Of a stretch of 6,470 nt of DNA, positions 1-6,470 are shown in pieces; position 1 is the stretch's first letter, and the number at the start of each line of letters is the position of its first letter. The stretch is from positions 1-6,470 of the forward strand of contig VGTX01000065.1 of NCBI GenBank assembly GCA_016874315.1, given 5' to 3'. A program made the position numbers and the translations under genes. The notes under the pieces are model-generated. The model was not told the origin of the DNA. It saw only the letters and a list, made by a program, of their open reading frames with translations, and searched no databases. The DNA is from Gammaproteobacteria bacterium. Lineage in GTDB: Bacteria > Pseudomonadota > Gammaproteobacteria > Berkiellales > Berkiellaceae.

Positions 1-52
1 TGATATCCTTTAAGGAGAGAATACTTCTTAATAAATGTTTTTTAATTTTTTC

Positions 53-57
53 AAGGA
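53..57 (+). promoter_or_regulatory. Ribosome binding site of rng
   Basis: AAGGA lies 5 bases before ATG 63 and 11 bases before the in-frame ATG 69. It supports initiation in this short stretch but cannot by itself decide between the two start codons. Homology at the N-terminus favours 69, spacing favours 63. Confidence 0.5.
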
Positions 58-62
58 TTGTC

Positions 63-1508
63 ATGAAGATGAATGGCTATCAACTTGTCATCACTGTGTT
101 TGGGAATCGCCAGTATCTTGCTGTCTTGCAAGGCACCCTTCTAAAGTATTTTTTTGTTGAAACTCAATCACATCACTCTGCTGTTGGGCAGATATATTGT
201 GGAAAAGTTGTTCGGATGATGCCTGGAATTGATGCAGCTTTTGTAGAAATCGGTCAAGAACGAGCGGCATTTTTACATAAAAAAGATATGTGTACTGGAG
301 TCCCGTCGGCTGGTCAAAAGGTTTTGGTTCAAGTCCTCAAAGATCCAATTAGCACAAAAGGTGCACGACTCACAACGGATTTGACAATTCCTTCCACATA
401 TTTGGTGTATCAGCCATTTGCTCATGAAAATGGCATCTCTCAAAAAATTACCAGCGAAGATGAAAGAACTCGTTTGCGACAGTGGCTTGTAGAGCTTGAT
501 TGTAAGGGGATTATTATACGGACAGCAGCTCAAGGCGCTTCTTATGAAGAGCTCCAACGAGATTATGAATATCTAATGCTTGTTTGGAATGGAATTCAAG
601 AATCCATGCGTGCACTTCCTGGTCACGCAGGCCCTCAGCGTATTTGGGCTGATTTGGATGCACCTTTGCGGATTATTCGTGATCTGGCAAAATTACAACT
701 TGAAAAGATATATGTCAATTCAGAGACTCTATATGCCAATATAGTTGCGTTCATGAAGGATTTTTTCCCACATATTCAAGCAGATATTGTTTTTGAAAAA
801 GGATCGATAACAGGGCTATCTCGCTTTCAGATTGCTCATCAAGTTATGCAATCCCTTGCTGCTAAAATTCCCTTGCTTTCTGGCGGTACAGTGATTATTG
901 AGCAAACAGAGTCGATGGTTACCGTAGATGTGAATACTTCAGGCTTTATTGGGTCTGCAGGAAAAGATGCTGACGATACAATTCTTAAAACAAATCTGGA
1001 AGCCGTCGCTGTGCTCGAACGACAAATTCCGCTAAGAGAGCTTGGTGGAGTCATTGTCATTGATTTTATTGATATGCAAAATACCGACCATCGAGCACAA
1101 CTTGAAAAAGCCCTCGAATCTGCATTTGAATCTGATTTGATGCCAACACAAATTTTCCCTATTTCTCCAATAGGGCTGGTTCAAATGACTCGTAAAAGAA
1201 CAACAGAGTCTGGATCGAGAAAATTTTTGCTCCCATGTCCTTGTTGTAATCATGGGCATGTTTTAGTAGATGCACAGTTACTACTTTTGAAGGCATTAGC
1301 ATATCTGGAGCGTATTACATGTCGTGAAAATGTACGTGTTGTGATCTTAGCGGCTCGCCCAGATGTGTTAACTTTTTTCAATACAGAGCGTCAGCTATGG
1401 ATAGATTATCATGGTTTTGAAAACGCAACTTGGGAAACTCGTGAAATACATGGCGTACATAATGAGTTAACAGTTTCTGTTTTGACGGCGAGCGATCTAG
1501 AATTGTAG
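63..1508 (+). CDS. rng: Ribonuclease G (RNase E/G family endoribonuclease)
   Basis: Cytoplasmic single-strand endoribonuclease that, in the family, matures the 5' end of 16S rRNA and takes part in mRNA turnover. The product is 481 residues, close to E. coli RNase G (about 489), so it is the short catalytic form without the RNase E scaffold tail. Visible: an S1-type RNA-binding region at about residues 38-118 (GQIYCGKVVRMMPGIDAAFV, then DPISTKGARLTTD); the DNase I-like catalytic part with metal-binding aspartates D289 (VTVDVNTSG) and D334 (VIDFIDM); NTNLEA-type motif at 309-314; MTRKRTTES at 375-383; and a Zn-link CPCC (C392, C395) that joins protomers in this family. ATG at 63 has AAGGA 5 bases upstream; ATG at 69 (M3) aligns better with the E. 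coli N-terminus (MxxxxLV) but lies 11 bases from it. yhdP follows after 40 bases, as in many gammaproteobacteria. Identification is very secure; only the start is uncertain. Confidence 0.96.
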   Translation: MKMNGYQLVITVFGNRQYLAVLQGTLLKYFFVETQSHHSAVGQIYCGKVVRMMPGIDAAFVEIGQERAAFLHKKDMCTGVPSAGQKVLVQVLKDPISTKGARLTTDLTIPSTYLVYQPFAHENGISQKITSEDERTRLRQWLVELDCKGIIIRTAAQGASYEELQRDYEYLMLVWNGIQESMRALPGHAGPQRIWADLDAPLRIIRDLAKLQLEKIYVNSETLYANIVAFMKDFFPHIQADIVFEKGSITGLSRFQIAHQVMQSLAAKIPLLSGGTVIIEQTESMVTVDVNTSGFIGSAGKDADDTILKTNLEAVAVLERQIPLRELGGVIVIDFIDMQNTDHRAQLEKALESAFESDLMPTQIFPISPIGLVQMTRKRTTESGSRKFLLPCPCCNHGHVLVDAQLLLLKALAYLERITCRENVRVVILAARPDVLTFFNTERQLWIDYHGFENATWETREIHGVHNELTVSVLTASDLEL

Positions 1509-1548
1509 AAGAGACCCGGCCTCGATCAATGAAGGAGTTGTTGTTTAA

Positions 1549-3918
1549 ATGAAATTTCACAGGACATGGATATACACCTTCAGTCTTGGATTATTAGTAA
1601 TCACAGCAATTCTTTGGCAAGAATTTCAAGGCTTAACCTGGAGCGATGTCCAAGCAAGCATTGGGCACTATAATATTTCAGCTGATAGCGTCACAGTTCG
1701 CGGCGGTCTTTTTTCTACTTTGCAAATAAATGCACACGCGATCAATATTGATAGTAATTTGGCTATAGATAACAAGGCTCCTTCCTGGCAGTCCTATTTT
1801 GCTGACCTTTGGGTCAAAAAAGTCGGAGCATATTACAATATTGAGATTATCGGATATAAAGATCTTTTGATTAAAGATATTTTTATTAATCAAAGTTACA
1901 ATCCAAACAAAAAATCCTTTGTATACCATATCAATCAATTAGATTGGGTTTTACCATGGGGAGATTGTATTTCTGTTCAAGCCGATCGAGATCATGTATT
2001 CAAAATTGAACAAGAAAAAAATAGGTACAATATTGTTTTTGATGCTGGCACCATATTGTTCCCTGAATGGTTTCCATGGGAGTCTTTAGAGTGGTCGGGA
2101 GTGTGCGCATATGATAAGACTGATGGGCGACTAGAAGCTCAAATCAATCATACGAATTATGTTTGGTCTTTTTTACTAGATTCAGATTGGATTGAGATTT
2201 TCAGAAATAGAGAGTCTGTTTTCACAGGATATTTGAACGAAGATACTTGGGAGTGTGCTGGCACGGTTTCAATTCAATTACCAACATCAACAAACGATCG
2301 CATTGATATTCGGGGCTTGAAATACGATTTGTCCAAACAAGCACTCCATATTGATGGAGATCTGAAAAATGATTATTTGGAGTTGCGAGGATGGAAAGTT
2401 GATTATTCTCTAGATGCTCCAAAGCAAATATTATTTACTACAAAAATTTTGAAGACTCCTTTGGGACTTGGTGAGAATTTACAAACAACTTTTGTTATAG
2501 AATTACCGCCACAGCTGAGTGGTCAATTAACATGGAAATATCCTTTTCAATCCGAAATTGAAGATCTTTTTTTTAGAATAGATCGTGGTGGATTATTTCT
2601 TGAATTTCCAAAACAAATCCTAGGTGTTTCTCAAGCGACCATTCAAAAAAAAAACAATAACCTACACTTGCAGTTAATTAATGTTAATCGCGATCTTGAA
2701 ACTCAGCTAACTTACAATCTGAAATTAAAAACGCTCGAAGTCTTGCTATATGGGATACAAGAACATAACTTGCTATGGCATAGCTCTGGCTCAATCAGCG
2801 AAAAAGAATGTTATCAAAATATCTTGACTACTGATTTTGAGGGCTTGCAATCCGTATTCTTTCATTTGCAATATGATTTATCAAATATGTATCTTAGAGC
2901 GCAAGGATGTGTGCCTGGCCAATCCGATCTGTTACATGCTGAATGTAATTTTCGTGATAACGAATATTATTTCGATATAAACTTACCCTATTTTGCAGGT
3001 CAATGGACGCATCATTCTTACAAATCCTCTTGGATTTTGAATGGAACATGGTGTGATTTTCAAAAGTGCCAATATGAATCCCAAAAAATTTCGAGTAAAA
3101 GCAAAAATCAATCTCCATGGGTTAGCCTCTATGAGACAATACAGGGGCAAGTAAAAAAGTGTAAATTCTATGGAAAAACACTTCATAATGTCTCATTTGA
3201 ACATGCTTATTGGCACGATATTGATGAACACCGCTGGAGTATTATTGGCCAAGATTTTTCTTCTTATATTCGAGAATATCAAGAAGATTTATTTTGGAAG
3301 AGAGAGTGCTCAATTCTCTTTAAAGAGGGGCAAGAAATTTTTGCTCCCGTGTATGGTGGGCCATGGATGGTCTCCTTGTATGAGTCCGATCACGATCAGT
3401 TGAAATGGTATTTGAAAGCAGAAGATCTGTTTATAGAGGATTGGACATCTGAGTGGCTAACTGGACTGAATTTATTAACAGGGCATATTTTCTCAGACGA
3501 TCAGCTTCGATGTTTTTGGGAAGAGGGCTCCGTTGTGAATCAAGTCATCGCACATGGCGTATGGGACCACCAATCTTTAGGAATTCAGTCGCTAGAGTTA
3601 GTCAGCGGTGCATTAACACTCACTGGTGAAGGCTCGTATCTCGTTGAAAAAGACTGGTTAGATTTAGGTATTGTTTTTAAACCAAAAGTTGCGCAAGCAA
3701 TATCATCGTTGATGATGCTATGGAATCCGTGGGCCGTTGGCGTTTCACTTTTTGGTGTACAGTCGTTAGGCTCAGCAGTGAATGAGTGGAATGAGCAATT
3801 ATATCACCTTCAAGGGCGTGTTAATGATTGGTCGCTGGAGCGCTGGGAACCCGAGGTGCGTGCTTTGAAAATTACTACCTCTAAAAATAAAACAGACCTT
3901 AGAGAAATTTCTGATTGA
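1549..3918 (+). CDS. yhdP: YhdP-like AsmA-family envelope protein (DUF3971/AsmA2 type), compact form
   Basis: Probable inner-membrane-anchored periplasmic bridge of the AsmA-like family (YhdP, TamB, YdbH), which in E. coli moves phospholipids toward the outer membrane. Seen: one N-terminal membrane segment at about residues 8-23 (YTFSLGLLVITAILW) with basic residues before it, then about 760 residues of alternating polar/hydrophobic beta-rich sequence with no catalytic motif. Two stretches resemble E. coli YhdP near its C-terminus: a cysteine-containing KKCKFYGKTL at about 533-542, and the final PKVAQAI...NPWAVG...SLGSAVNEW..QLYHLQGRVNDW at about 711-765, matching the YhdP pattern of P-x-I/V, a hydrophobic helix with NPxxG, then a Y-H-hydrophobic-x-G end. 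At 789 residues it is far shorter than E. coli YhdP (about 1270) and nearer YdbH. No frameshift or stop is seen. GAAGGAG at 1531-1537, 11 bases upstream, supports the start. It is 40 bases after rng and probably co-transcribed with it. Middle domains are too diverged to assign; the family call rests on the termini and synteny. Confidence 0.75.
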   Translation: MKFHRTWIYTFSLGLLVITAILWQEFQGLTWSDVQASIGHYNISADSVTVRGGLFSTLQINAHAINIDSNLAIDNKAPSWQSYFADLWVKKVGAYYNIEIIGYKDLLIKDIFINQSYNPNKKSFVYHINQLDWVLPWGDCISVQADRDHVFKIEQEKNRYNIVFDAGTILFPEWFPWESLEWSGVCAYDKTDGRLEAQINHTNYVWSFLLDSDWIEIFRNRESVFTGYLNEDTWECAGTVSIQLPTSTNDRIDIRGLKYDLSKQALHIDGDLKNDYLELRGWKVDYSLDAPKQILFTTKILKTPLGLGENLQTTFVIELPPQLSGQLTWKYPFQSEIEDLFFRIDRGGLFLEFPKQILGVSQATIQKKNNNLHLQLINVNRDLETQLTYNLKLKTLEVLLYGIQEHNLLWHSSGSISEKECYQNILTTDFEGLQSVFFHLQYDLSNMYLRAQGCVPGQSDLLHAECNFRDNEYYFDINLPYFAGQWTHHSYKSSWILNGTWCDFQKCQYESQKISSKSKNQSPWVSLYETIQGQVKKCKFYGKTLHNVSFEHAYWHDIDEHRWSIIGQDFSSYIREYQEDLFWKRECSILFKEGQEIFAPVYGGPWMVSLYESDHDQLKWYLKAEDLFIEDWTSEWLTGLNLLTGHIFSDDQLRCFWEEGSVVNQVIAHGVWDHQSLGIQSLELVSGALTLTGEGSYLVEKDWLDLGIVFKPKVAQAISSLMMLWNPWAVGVSLFGVQSLGSAVNEWNEQLYHLQGRVNDWSLERWEPEVRALKITTSKNKTDLREISD

Positions 3919-3935
3919 AAGTATAAAAAATGGTC

Positions 3936-5132
3936 CTACATTTCACACGATTTGTGATGTCTGATATGTGGCCAAAAATAATCCATCTCTTGTAGCACAT
4001 CTGGACCTAGTGCCCAGGTAAAATATTGTCTACCTATATCACTTAATGTCCAACCATCAACGCTGAGATACTCAAGCGGTAAATGACGCTCTTTGTCTGC
4101 AATAGTCGCAAGTGGTGCTGTGGAAAAACTCCAATCACGATGATCGAAATGACGTTGAATGGTAATCATATGGCCTGAGCATCCATTTAATAATAATTCA
4201 ATTGCTTTTTCTCCAAGCATATATGATTGTTGAGCATCCCGTGAAGAACACAAAAGTCCAAAGCTTCGTTGTAAATAATCGGGAATACATAATCGTGTCT
4301 TGAAGCCGCATTGATTTTCTATCAGAGCCTTGAGGCCCAATCCACTGCCTTGTAATGTGGCATGACCAAATGAGTCTTGATGATTATGTAAATTAGTCGG
4401 ACTATATCCCTCGCTGACACATATACAACAATAGCCATCATTTTGAACATGTTTTTCTATCTCAGACAAAAGATCTGATTGAGAGTGTGTGCGCTCGGGA
4501 ACGAGAATAATTTGAGGGCCAGGGTAGAATTTCTGATGACTCAAGCCAACACTCGCTGCTAGCCAGCCTGTATGTCGACCCATCGTTTCGATAATGTAAA
4601 CCTTAGTTGAATCCCGACACATCGAACTCAAGTCTAAACACAGCTGTCGTGCAGCAAGAGTTAAAAAACGCGCTGCTGAACCAAAGCCAGGACACAGATC
4701 GGTTTCCATAAGATCATTATCAATTGTTTTAGGAAGTCCTATCGTTTGACAAGAAATTTGATTCTCTAAACAGAGTTGATTGATGCGATTTAATGTGCTT
4801 TGAGAATCATTTCCTCCTTGATATATAATTGCATCAAAAGAATACTTTTTTATTGAATGAATAATTTGTGAATGATCGCTTTCTTTTAGCTTGCGTCTAC
4901 AAGATCCAAACGATCCTCCTGGAGTCTTTGCAATTCTTGATAAATCTTCTTCTGAAAGGCTGGCTGTGTCAAAAAAACTCTCTGTTAATAATCCATGAAT
5001 CCCATCAAGTCCTACCAATAAGCGCATATTATGCTGACGAGCCGATCTGATTAAACCAACCAGACTTTGATTGATCACACTGGTTACACCACCTGATTGT
5101 GCATAGAAAATTGTCTGCATGATTCGGCTCAT
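3936..5132 (-). CDS. 6-phosphofructokinase, pyrophosphate-dependent type (PPi-PFK)
   Basis: Phosphorylates fructose 6-phosphate to fructose 1,6-bisphosphate; PPi-linked enzymes of this family work reversibly, in glycolysis and gluconeogenesis. Seen in 398 residues: the N-terminal AQSGGVTSVIN loop (11-21), TPGGSFGSCR (70-79), GGNDS (106-110), PKTIDNDL (134-141) with the catalytic aspartate D138, METMGRH-like ETMGRHTGWLA (182-192), SEGY (240-243) and YLQRS (286-290). Two positions separate PPi from ATP enzymes: Asp instead of Gly after GGN/D (D109), and Lys instead of Gly before TIDND (K135). Both are the PPi state here, so phosphate donor is inferred to be PPi. The start is uncertain: ATG 5132 gives MSRIMQTIFYAQSGG, the in-frame ATG at 5120 gives MQTIFYAQSGG; neither has a clear Shine-Dalgarno sequence. 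The gene converges on yhdP (17 bases between stops) and is divergent from lipB. Family is certain; donor specificity is a residue-based prediction. Confidence 0.93.
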   Translation of the reverse strand: MSRIMQTIFYAQSGGVTSVINQSLVGLIRSARQHNMRLLVGLDGIHGLLTESFFDTASLSEEDLSRIAKTPGGSFGSCRRKLKESDHSQIIHSIKKYSFDAIIYQGGNDSQSTLNRINQLCLENQISCQTIGLPKTIDNDLMETDLCPGFGSAARFLTLAARQLCLDLSSMCRDSTKVYIIETMGRHTGWLAASVGLSHQKFYPGPQIILVPERTHSQSDLLSEIEKHVQNDGYCCICVSEGYSPTNLHNHQDSFGHATLQGSGLGLKALIENQCGFKTRLCIPDYLQRSFGLLCSSRDAQQSYMLGEKAIELLLNGCSGHMITIQRHFDHRDWSFSTAPLATIADKERHLPLEYLSVDGWTLSDIGRQYFTWALGPDVLQEMDYFWPHIRHHKSCEM

Positions 5133-5157
5133 GGAGTGGATTTATTGTTAGTTATTT

Positions 5158-5186
5158 ATTGACACACTCAACACTCTTTTGTCAAT
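5158..5186. repeat. Inverted repeat ATTGACA-N15-TGTCAAT, possible operator
   Basis: Left arm ATTGACA at 5158-5164 and right arm TGTCAAT at 5180-5186 are perfect 7-bp complements around a 15-base spacer. The dyad therefore shows a consensus -35 hexamer TTGACA on each strand. The symmetry and its place between divergent starts suggest either a dimeric regulator site or paired -35 elements. The repeat itself is read directly; the function is inference and a chance match is possible. Confidence 0.4.
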
Positions 5187-5208
5187 GAAGCCAAGCCTCT
5201 CATATAAA
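5179..5208 (+). promoter_or_regulatory. Candidate sigma-70 promoter for lipB-lipA
   Basis: TTGTCA (5179-5184) and TATAAA (5203-5208) are separated by 18 bases; each hexamer differs from consensus at one position. Transcription would begin near 5215 and leave a leader of about 85 bases before lipB. The -35 overlaps the right arm of the inverted repeat, so a protein bound there would block it. Predicted from sequence only. Confidence 0.35.
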
Positions 5209-5300
5209 TCTTCTTATCACCAAAAGCTCATTGTTGGAGAGAAATATTTTTTTTATTCACTACACTGTGTCCTAGATGTCGTAATAGTAGTGCTCGATTT

Positions 5301-5948
5301 ATGCCTTTGGATTGGATGTATTGGGACTTTGGTATTCAACCTTTCGATGATATTAATGTGGCGATGCGTACTTGGATTGCTTCAGGAAAAAACTCACCAG
5401 CTATCTGGATGGGTGAGCATCCGGTCGTAATATCAAAAGGAACAAGATCGCATAGTATTCATGTACCTTATTGGCCGCAAAGTTGCGCCGATCGTGGTGG
5501 TGAAATGACTGTACATGCTCCTGGGCAGCTTGTGTGTTATCCCCTTTGGGTGCTAGGGCGCTCTGGCATGTCTTTAACAAAGTATCGCTGGATTCTAGAA
5601 CAGGCTGTTATTAATACGCTCAGTACAATTACCGATTCTTCGATTGTCTTAATGAGAAGAGAGTCTCAGCCAGGAGTTTTTACTCCAAATGGTAAAATTG
5701 CCTCTATCGGACTTCGCTTATCGTATTCAGGATGGACGTCGCATGGGCTTAGCATGAATTTATGCTGTCCTCTCAAACCTTTCCATGACATCGTGTGCTG
5801 TGGTGATTTAACAACACGTGCAACAACGCTTTATGCTCATAAAGGCATATTTGCTCCAATTGTTCATGTAAAAAAAATATTGTATGGAGAGCTCATTTCT
5901 TTAATAAATCAGGAGGTCGAACATGTCCATCACTATTCATCCACATAA
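5301..5948 (+). CDS. lipB: Octanoyltransferase (lipoyl(octanoyl) transferase)
   Basis: Transfers the octanoyl group from acyl carrier protein to a lysine of lipoyl domains (PDH, OGDH E2 and GcvH), the first step of de novo lipoate attachment in the cytoplasm. The product is 215 residues, normal for LipB (E. coli 213). Seen: an N-terminal WDFGIQPFDDINVAM (8-22) matching the E. coli GLQPYxxxxxAM segment; the signature RGGEMTVHAPGQ (65-76); PGVF...GKIASIGLR (124-139) with the catalytic lysine K132; SHGLSMNL (147-154); and CCGDLTTRATTL (166-177) with the acyl-thioester cysteine C167 directly before Gly. The usual HGPGQ is HAPGQ here, and C167 is preceded by a second cysteine. The start at 5301 lacks a Shine-Dalgarno sequence; the in-frame ATG at 5316 (M6) is an alternative that still keeps the conserved N-terminus. 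The 3' end overlaps lipA by 26 bases, so the two are an operon. Confidence 0.95.
   Translation: MPLDWMYWDFGIQPFDDINVAMRTWIASGKNSPAIWMGEHPVVISKGTRSHSIHVPYWPQSCADRGGEMTVHAPGQLVCYPLWVLGRSGMSLTKYRWILEQAVINTLSTITDSSIVLMRRESQPGVFTPNGKIASIGLRLSYSGWTSHGLSMNLCCPLKPFHDIVCCGDLTTRATTLYAHKGIFAPIVHVKKILYGELISLINQEVEHVHHYSST
5911..5917 (+). promoter_or_regulatory. Strong ribosome binding site of lipA inside lipB
   Basis: AGGAGGT lies 5 bases before ATG 5923, a near-perfect match to the 16S 3' end, and fixes the lipA start. It sits within the lipB coding sequence, 31-37 bases before its last base, which suits translational coupling by ribosomes finishing lipB. Confidence 0.8.
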
Positions 5949-6470
5949 AAAAGCTGAAATAAAAATGAATGCTCTTAAACGCCGTAAAGAAAAATATTGG
6001 CCAGAGCGTACTGTATTAGAAAAACCACAATGGTTACGTAAAGTGGCACCTTCTGCCGATCGTGTTGAAAAACTCGTAAAACTCTTTGCAGATAAAGAGT
6101 TGCATACCGTGTGCCAAGAAGCCTCATGCCCAAATCTTGTTGAATGCTTTGACCAAAAAATTGCAACTTTCATGATATTAGGATCGATTTGTACACGTCG
6201 CTGTAGTTTTTGTGATGTTGCACATGGAATTCCTCTACCGGTCGATCGTGACGAGCCTGCTCGCCTTGCGCGCACAGTGATGGAGATGGGGCTTAAATAT
6301 GTCGTCATCACTTCGGTCGATAGAGATGATTTACCAGATGGGGGTGCGCAGCATTTTGTAAACTGTATAAAAGAAATTCTAGCTTGTAATAGTGATATCA
6401 AAATAGAATGTTTGGTTCCTGATTTTAAGAAAAAACAACCAATTGCTTTGGAATGTTTTCGTCAAATTCA
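5923..6470 (+). CDS. lipA: Lipoyl synthase, 5' part (cut by window end)
   Basis: Radical-SAM enzyme that inserts two sulfur atoms at C6 and C8 of protein-bound octanoyl groups, completing lipoyl cofactors after LipB. The window holds 182 full codons of a family usually about 320 residues, with the frame open to the last base. Seen: a basic N-terminal stretch with KPQWLRK (34-40); the auxiliary 4Fe-4S cluster motif C64-x4-C69-x5-C75 (VCQEASCPNLVEC); ATFMILG (81-87); the radical-SAM motif C90-x3-C94-x2-C97 (ICTRRCSFCDVAHG); and YVVITSVDRDDLPDGGAQHF (126-145), a hallmark of LipA. The ATG is fixed by AGGAGGT five bases upstream. It begins 26 bases before lipB ends, in another frame, which points to co-expression. 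The C-terminal serine that ligates the auxiliary cluster (RSSY motif) lies beyond the window and cannot be checked. Confidence 0.96.
   Translation, partial: MSITIHPHKKAEIKMNALKRRKEKYWPERTVLEKPQWLRKVAPSADRVEKLVKLFADKELHTVCQEASCPNLVECFDQKIATFMILGSICTRRCSFCDVAHGIPLPVDRDEPARLARTVMEMGLKYVVITSVDRDDLPDGGAQHFVNCIKEILACNSDIKIECLVPDFKKKQPIALECFRQI

Larger units (their letters stand above)
5133..5300. other. Divergent intergenic region between PFK and lipB
   Basis: This 168-base stretch separates the start codons of two divergent genes and should hold both promoters. It contains a 7-bp inverted repeat (5158-5186), a tandem ACACTC pair inside that repeat (5164-5169 and 5171-5176), a plausible promoter toward lipB (5179-5208), and a run of eight T at 5247-5254. 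No convincing small gene, structured RNA or terminator is visible. No good -10 element for PFK could be chosen: the minus-strand TTGACA at 5185-5180 is followed at 17 bases only by TCAATA. Confidence 0.6.

Noticed and set aside
2894..3403. Small frames on both strands inside the yhdP-like gene
   Set aside because: All sit within the long open frame, lack ribosome sites and have no family resemblance; they are by-products of AT-rich coding sequence.
3943..3957. TCACA-N5-TGTGA hairpin at the 3' end of PFK as a terminator
   Set aside because: The stem has only 5 bp, lies inside the PFK coding sequence, and no T-run directly follows it on either strand; the nearest T-run on the minus strand is well over ten bases away.
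5226..5254. Short CTC/GAG stem followed by eight T (5247-5254) as an attenuator or terminator ahead of lipB
   Set aside because: Only 3 bp can pair and several unpaired bases separate the stem from the T-run, too weak for an intrinsic terminator.
5179..5430. An 83-codon + strand frame starting at TTG 5179 in the PFK-lipB intergenic region
   Set aside because: It runs out of frame through the conserved start of lipB, has a hydrophobic low-complexity composition, lacks a Shine-Dalgarno sequence and overlaps the predicted lipB promoter.
5937..6401. A 154-codon - strand frame opposite lipA
   Set aside because: It is fully antisense to a clear radical-SAM lipoyl synthase with all its motifs; the translation shows no recognisable domain.
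1..6470. CRISPR arrays, tRNA or rRNA genes, insertion sequences and phage remnants
   Set aside because: No regularly spaced repeats, no cloverleaf-like segment, no transposase or integrase motifs and no terminal inverted repeats were seen on either strand.

Overview
The window is ordinary chromosomal DNA from an AT-rich gammaproteobacterium. It holds five protein genes packed almost end to end and shows no mobile elements, CRISPR array, tRNA or rRNA. Placement rests on three things: RNase G directly followed by a YhdP/AsmA-like gene, which is the gammaproteobacterial mreBCD-maf-rng-yhdP neighbourhood; a clear lipB-lipA pair of proteobacterial type; and a pyrophosphate-type phosphofructokinase. 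AT-rich base composition, a YhdP much shorter than the E. coli protein and a PPi-type PFK (also known in Legionella and Coxiella) would fit a host-associated, Legionellales-like lineage. That last step is inference; no 16S or marker phylogeny is possible here.

Layout. Bases 1-62 are a short leader whose upstream gene is not visible. On the + strand, rng (63-1508) and a compact yhdP-like gene (1549-3918) form a likely operon with a 40-base gap. A PPi-dependent 6-phosphofructokinase (3936-5132) lies on the - strand and converges on yhdP with only 17 bases between stop codons. Bases 5133-5300 are the only sizeable intergenic region. It separates the divergent PFK and lipB genes and carries a 7-bp inverted repeat that places TTGACA on both strands, plus a plausible lipB promoter. 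lipB (5301-5948) and lipA (from 5923, cut by the window end at 6470) overlap by 26 bases and are probably translationally coupled.

Functions. LipB transfers octanoyl from acyl carrier protein to lipoyl domains, and LipA, a radical-SAM enzyme, inserts the two sulfurs, so the pair is the complete de novo lipoate pathway serving pyruvate and 2-oxoglutarate dehydrogenases. PFK acts upstream of these in sugar metabolism. RNase G matures 16S rRNA and decays mRNA. The YhdP-like protein is an envelope lipid-transport bridge.

I found no strong candidate for an undescribed system. The points most worth checking are the shortened, divergent YhdP, the symmetrical TTGACA repeat between PFK and lipB, and the PPi-type active site of the PFK.
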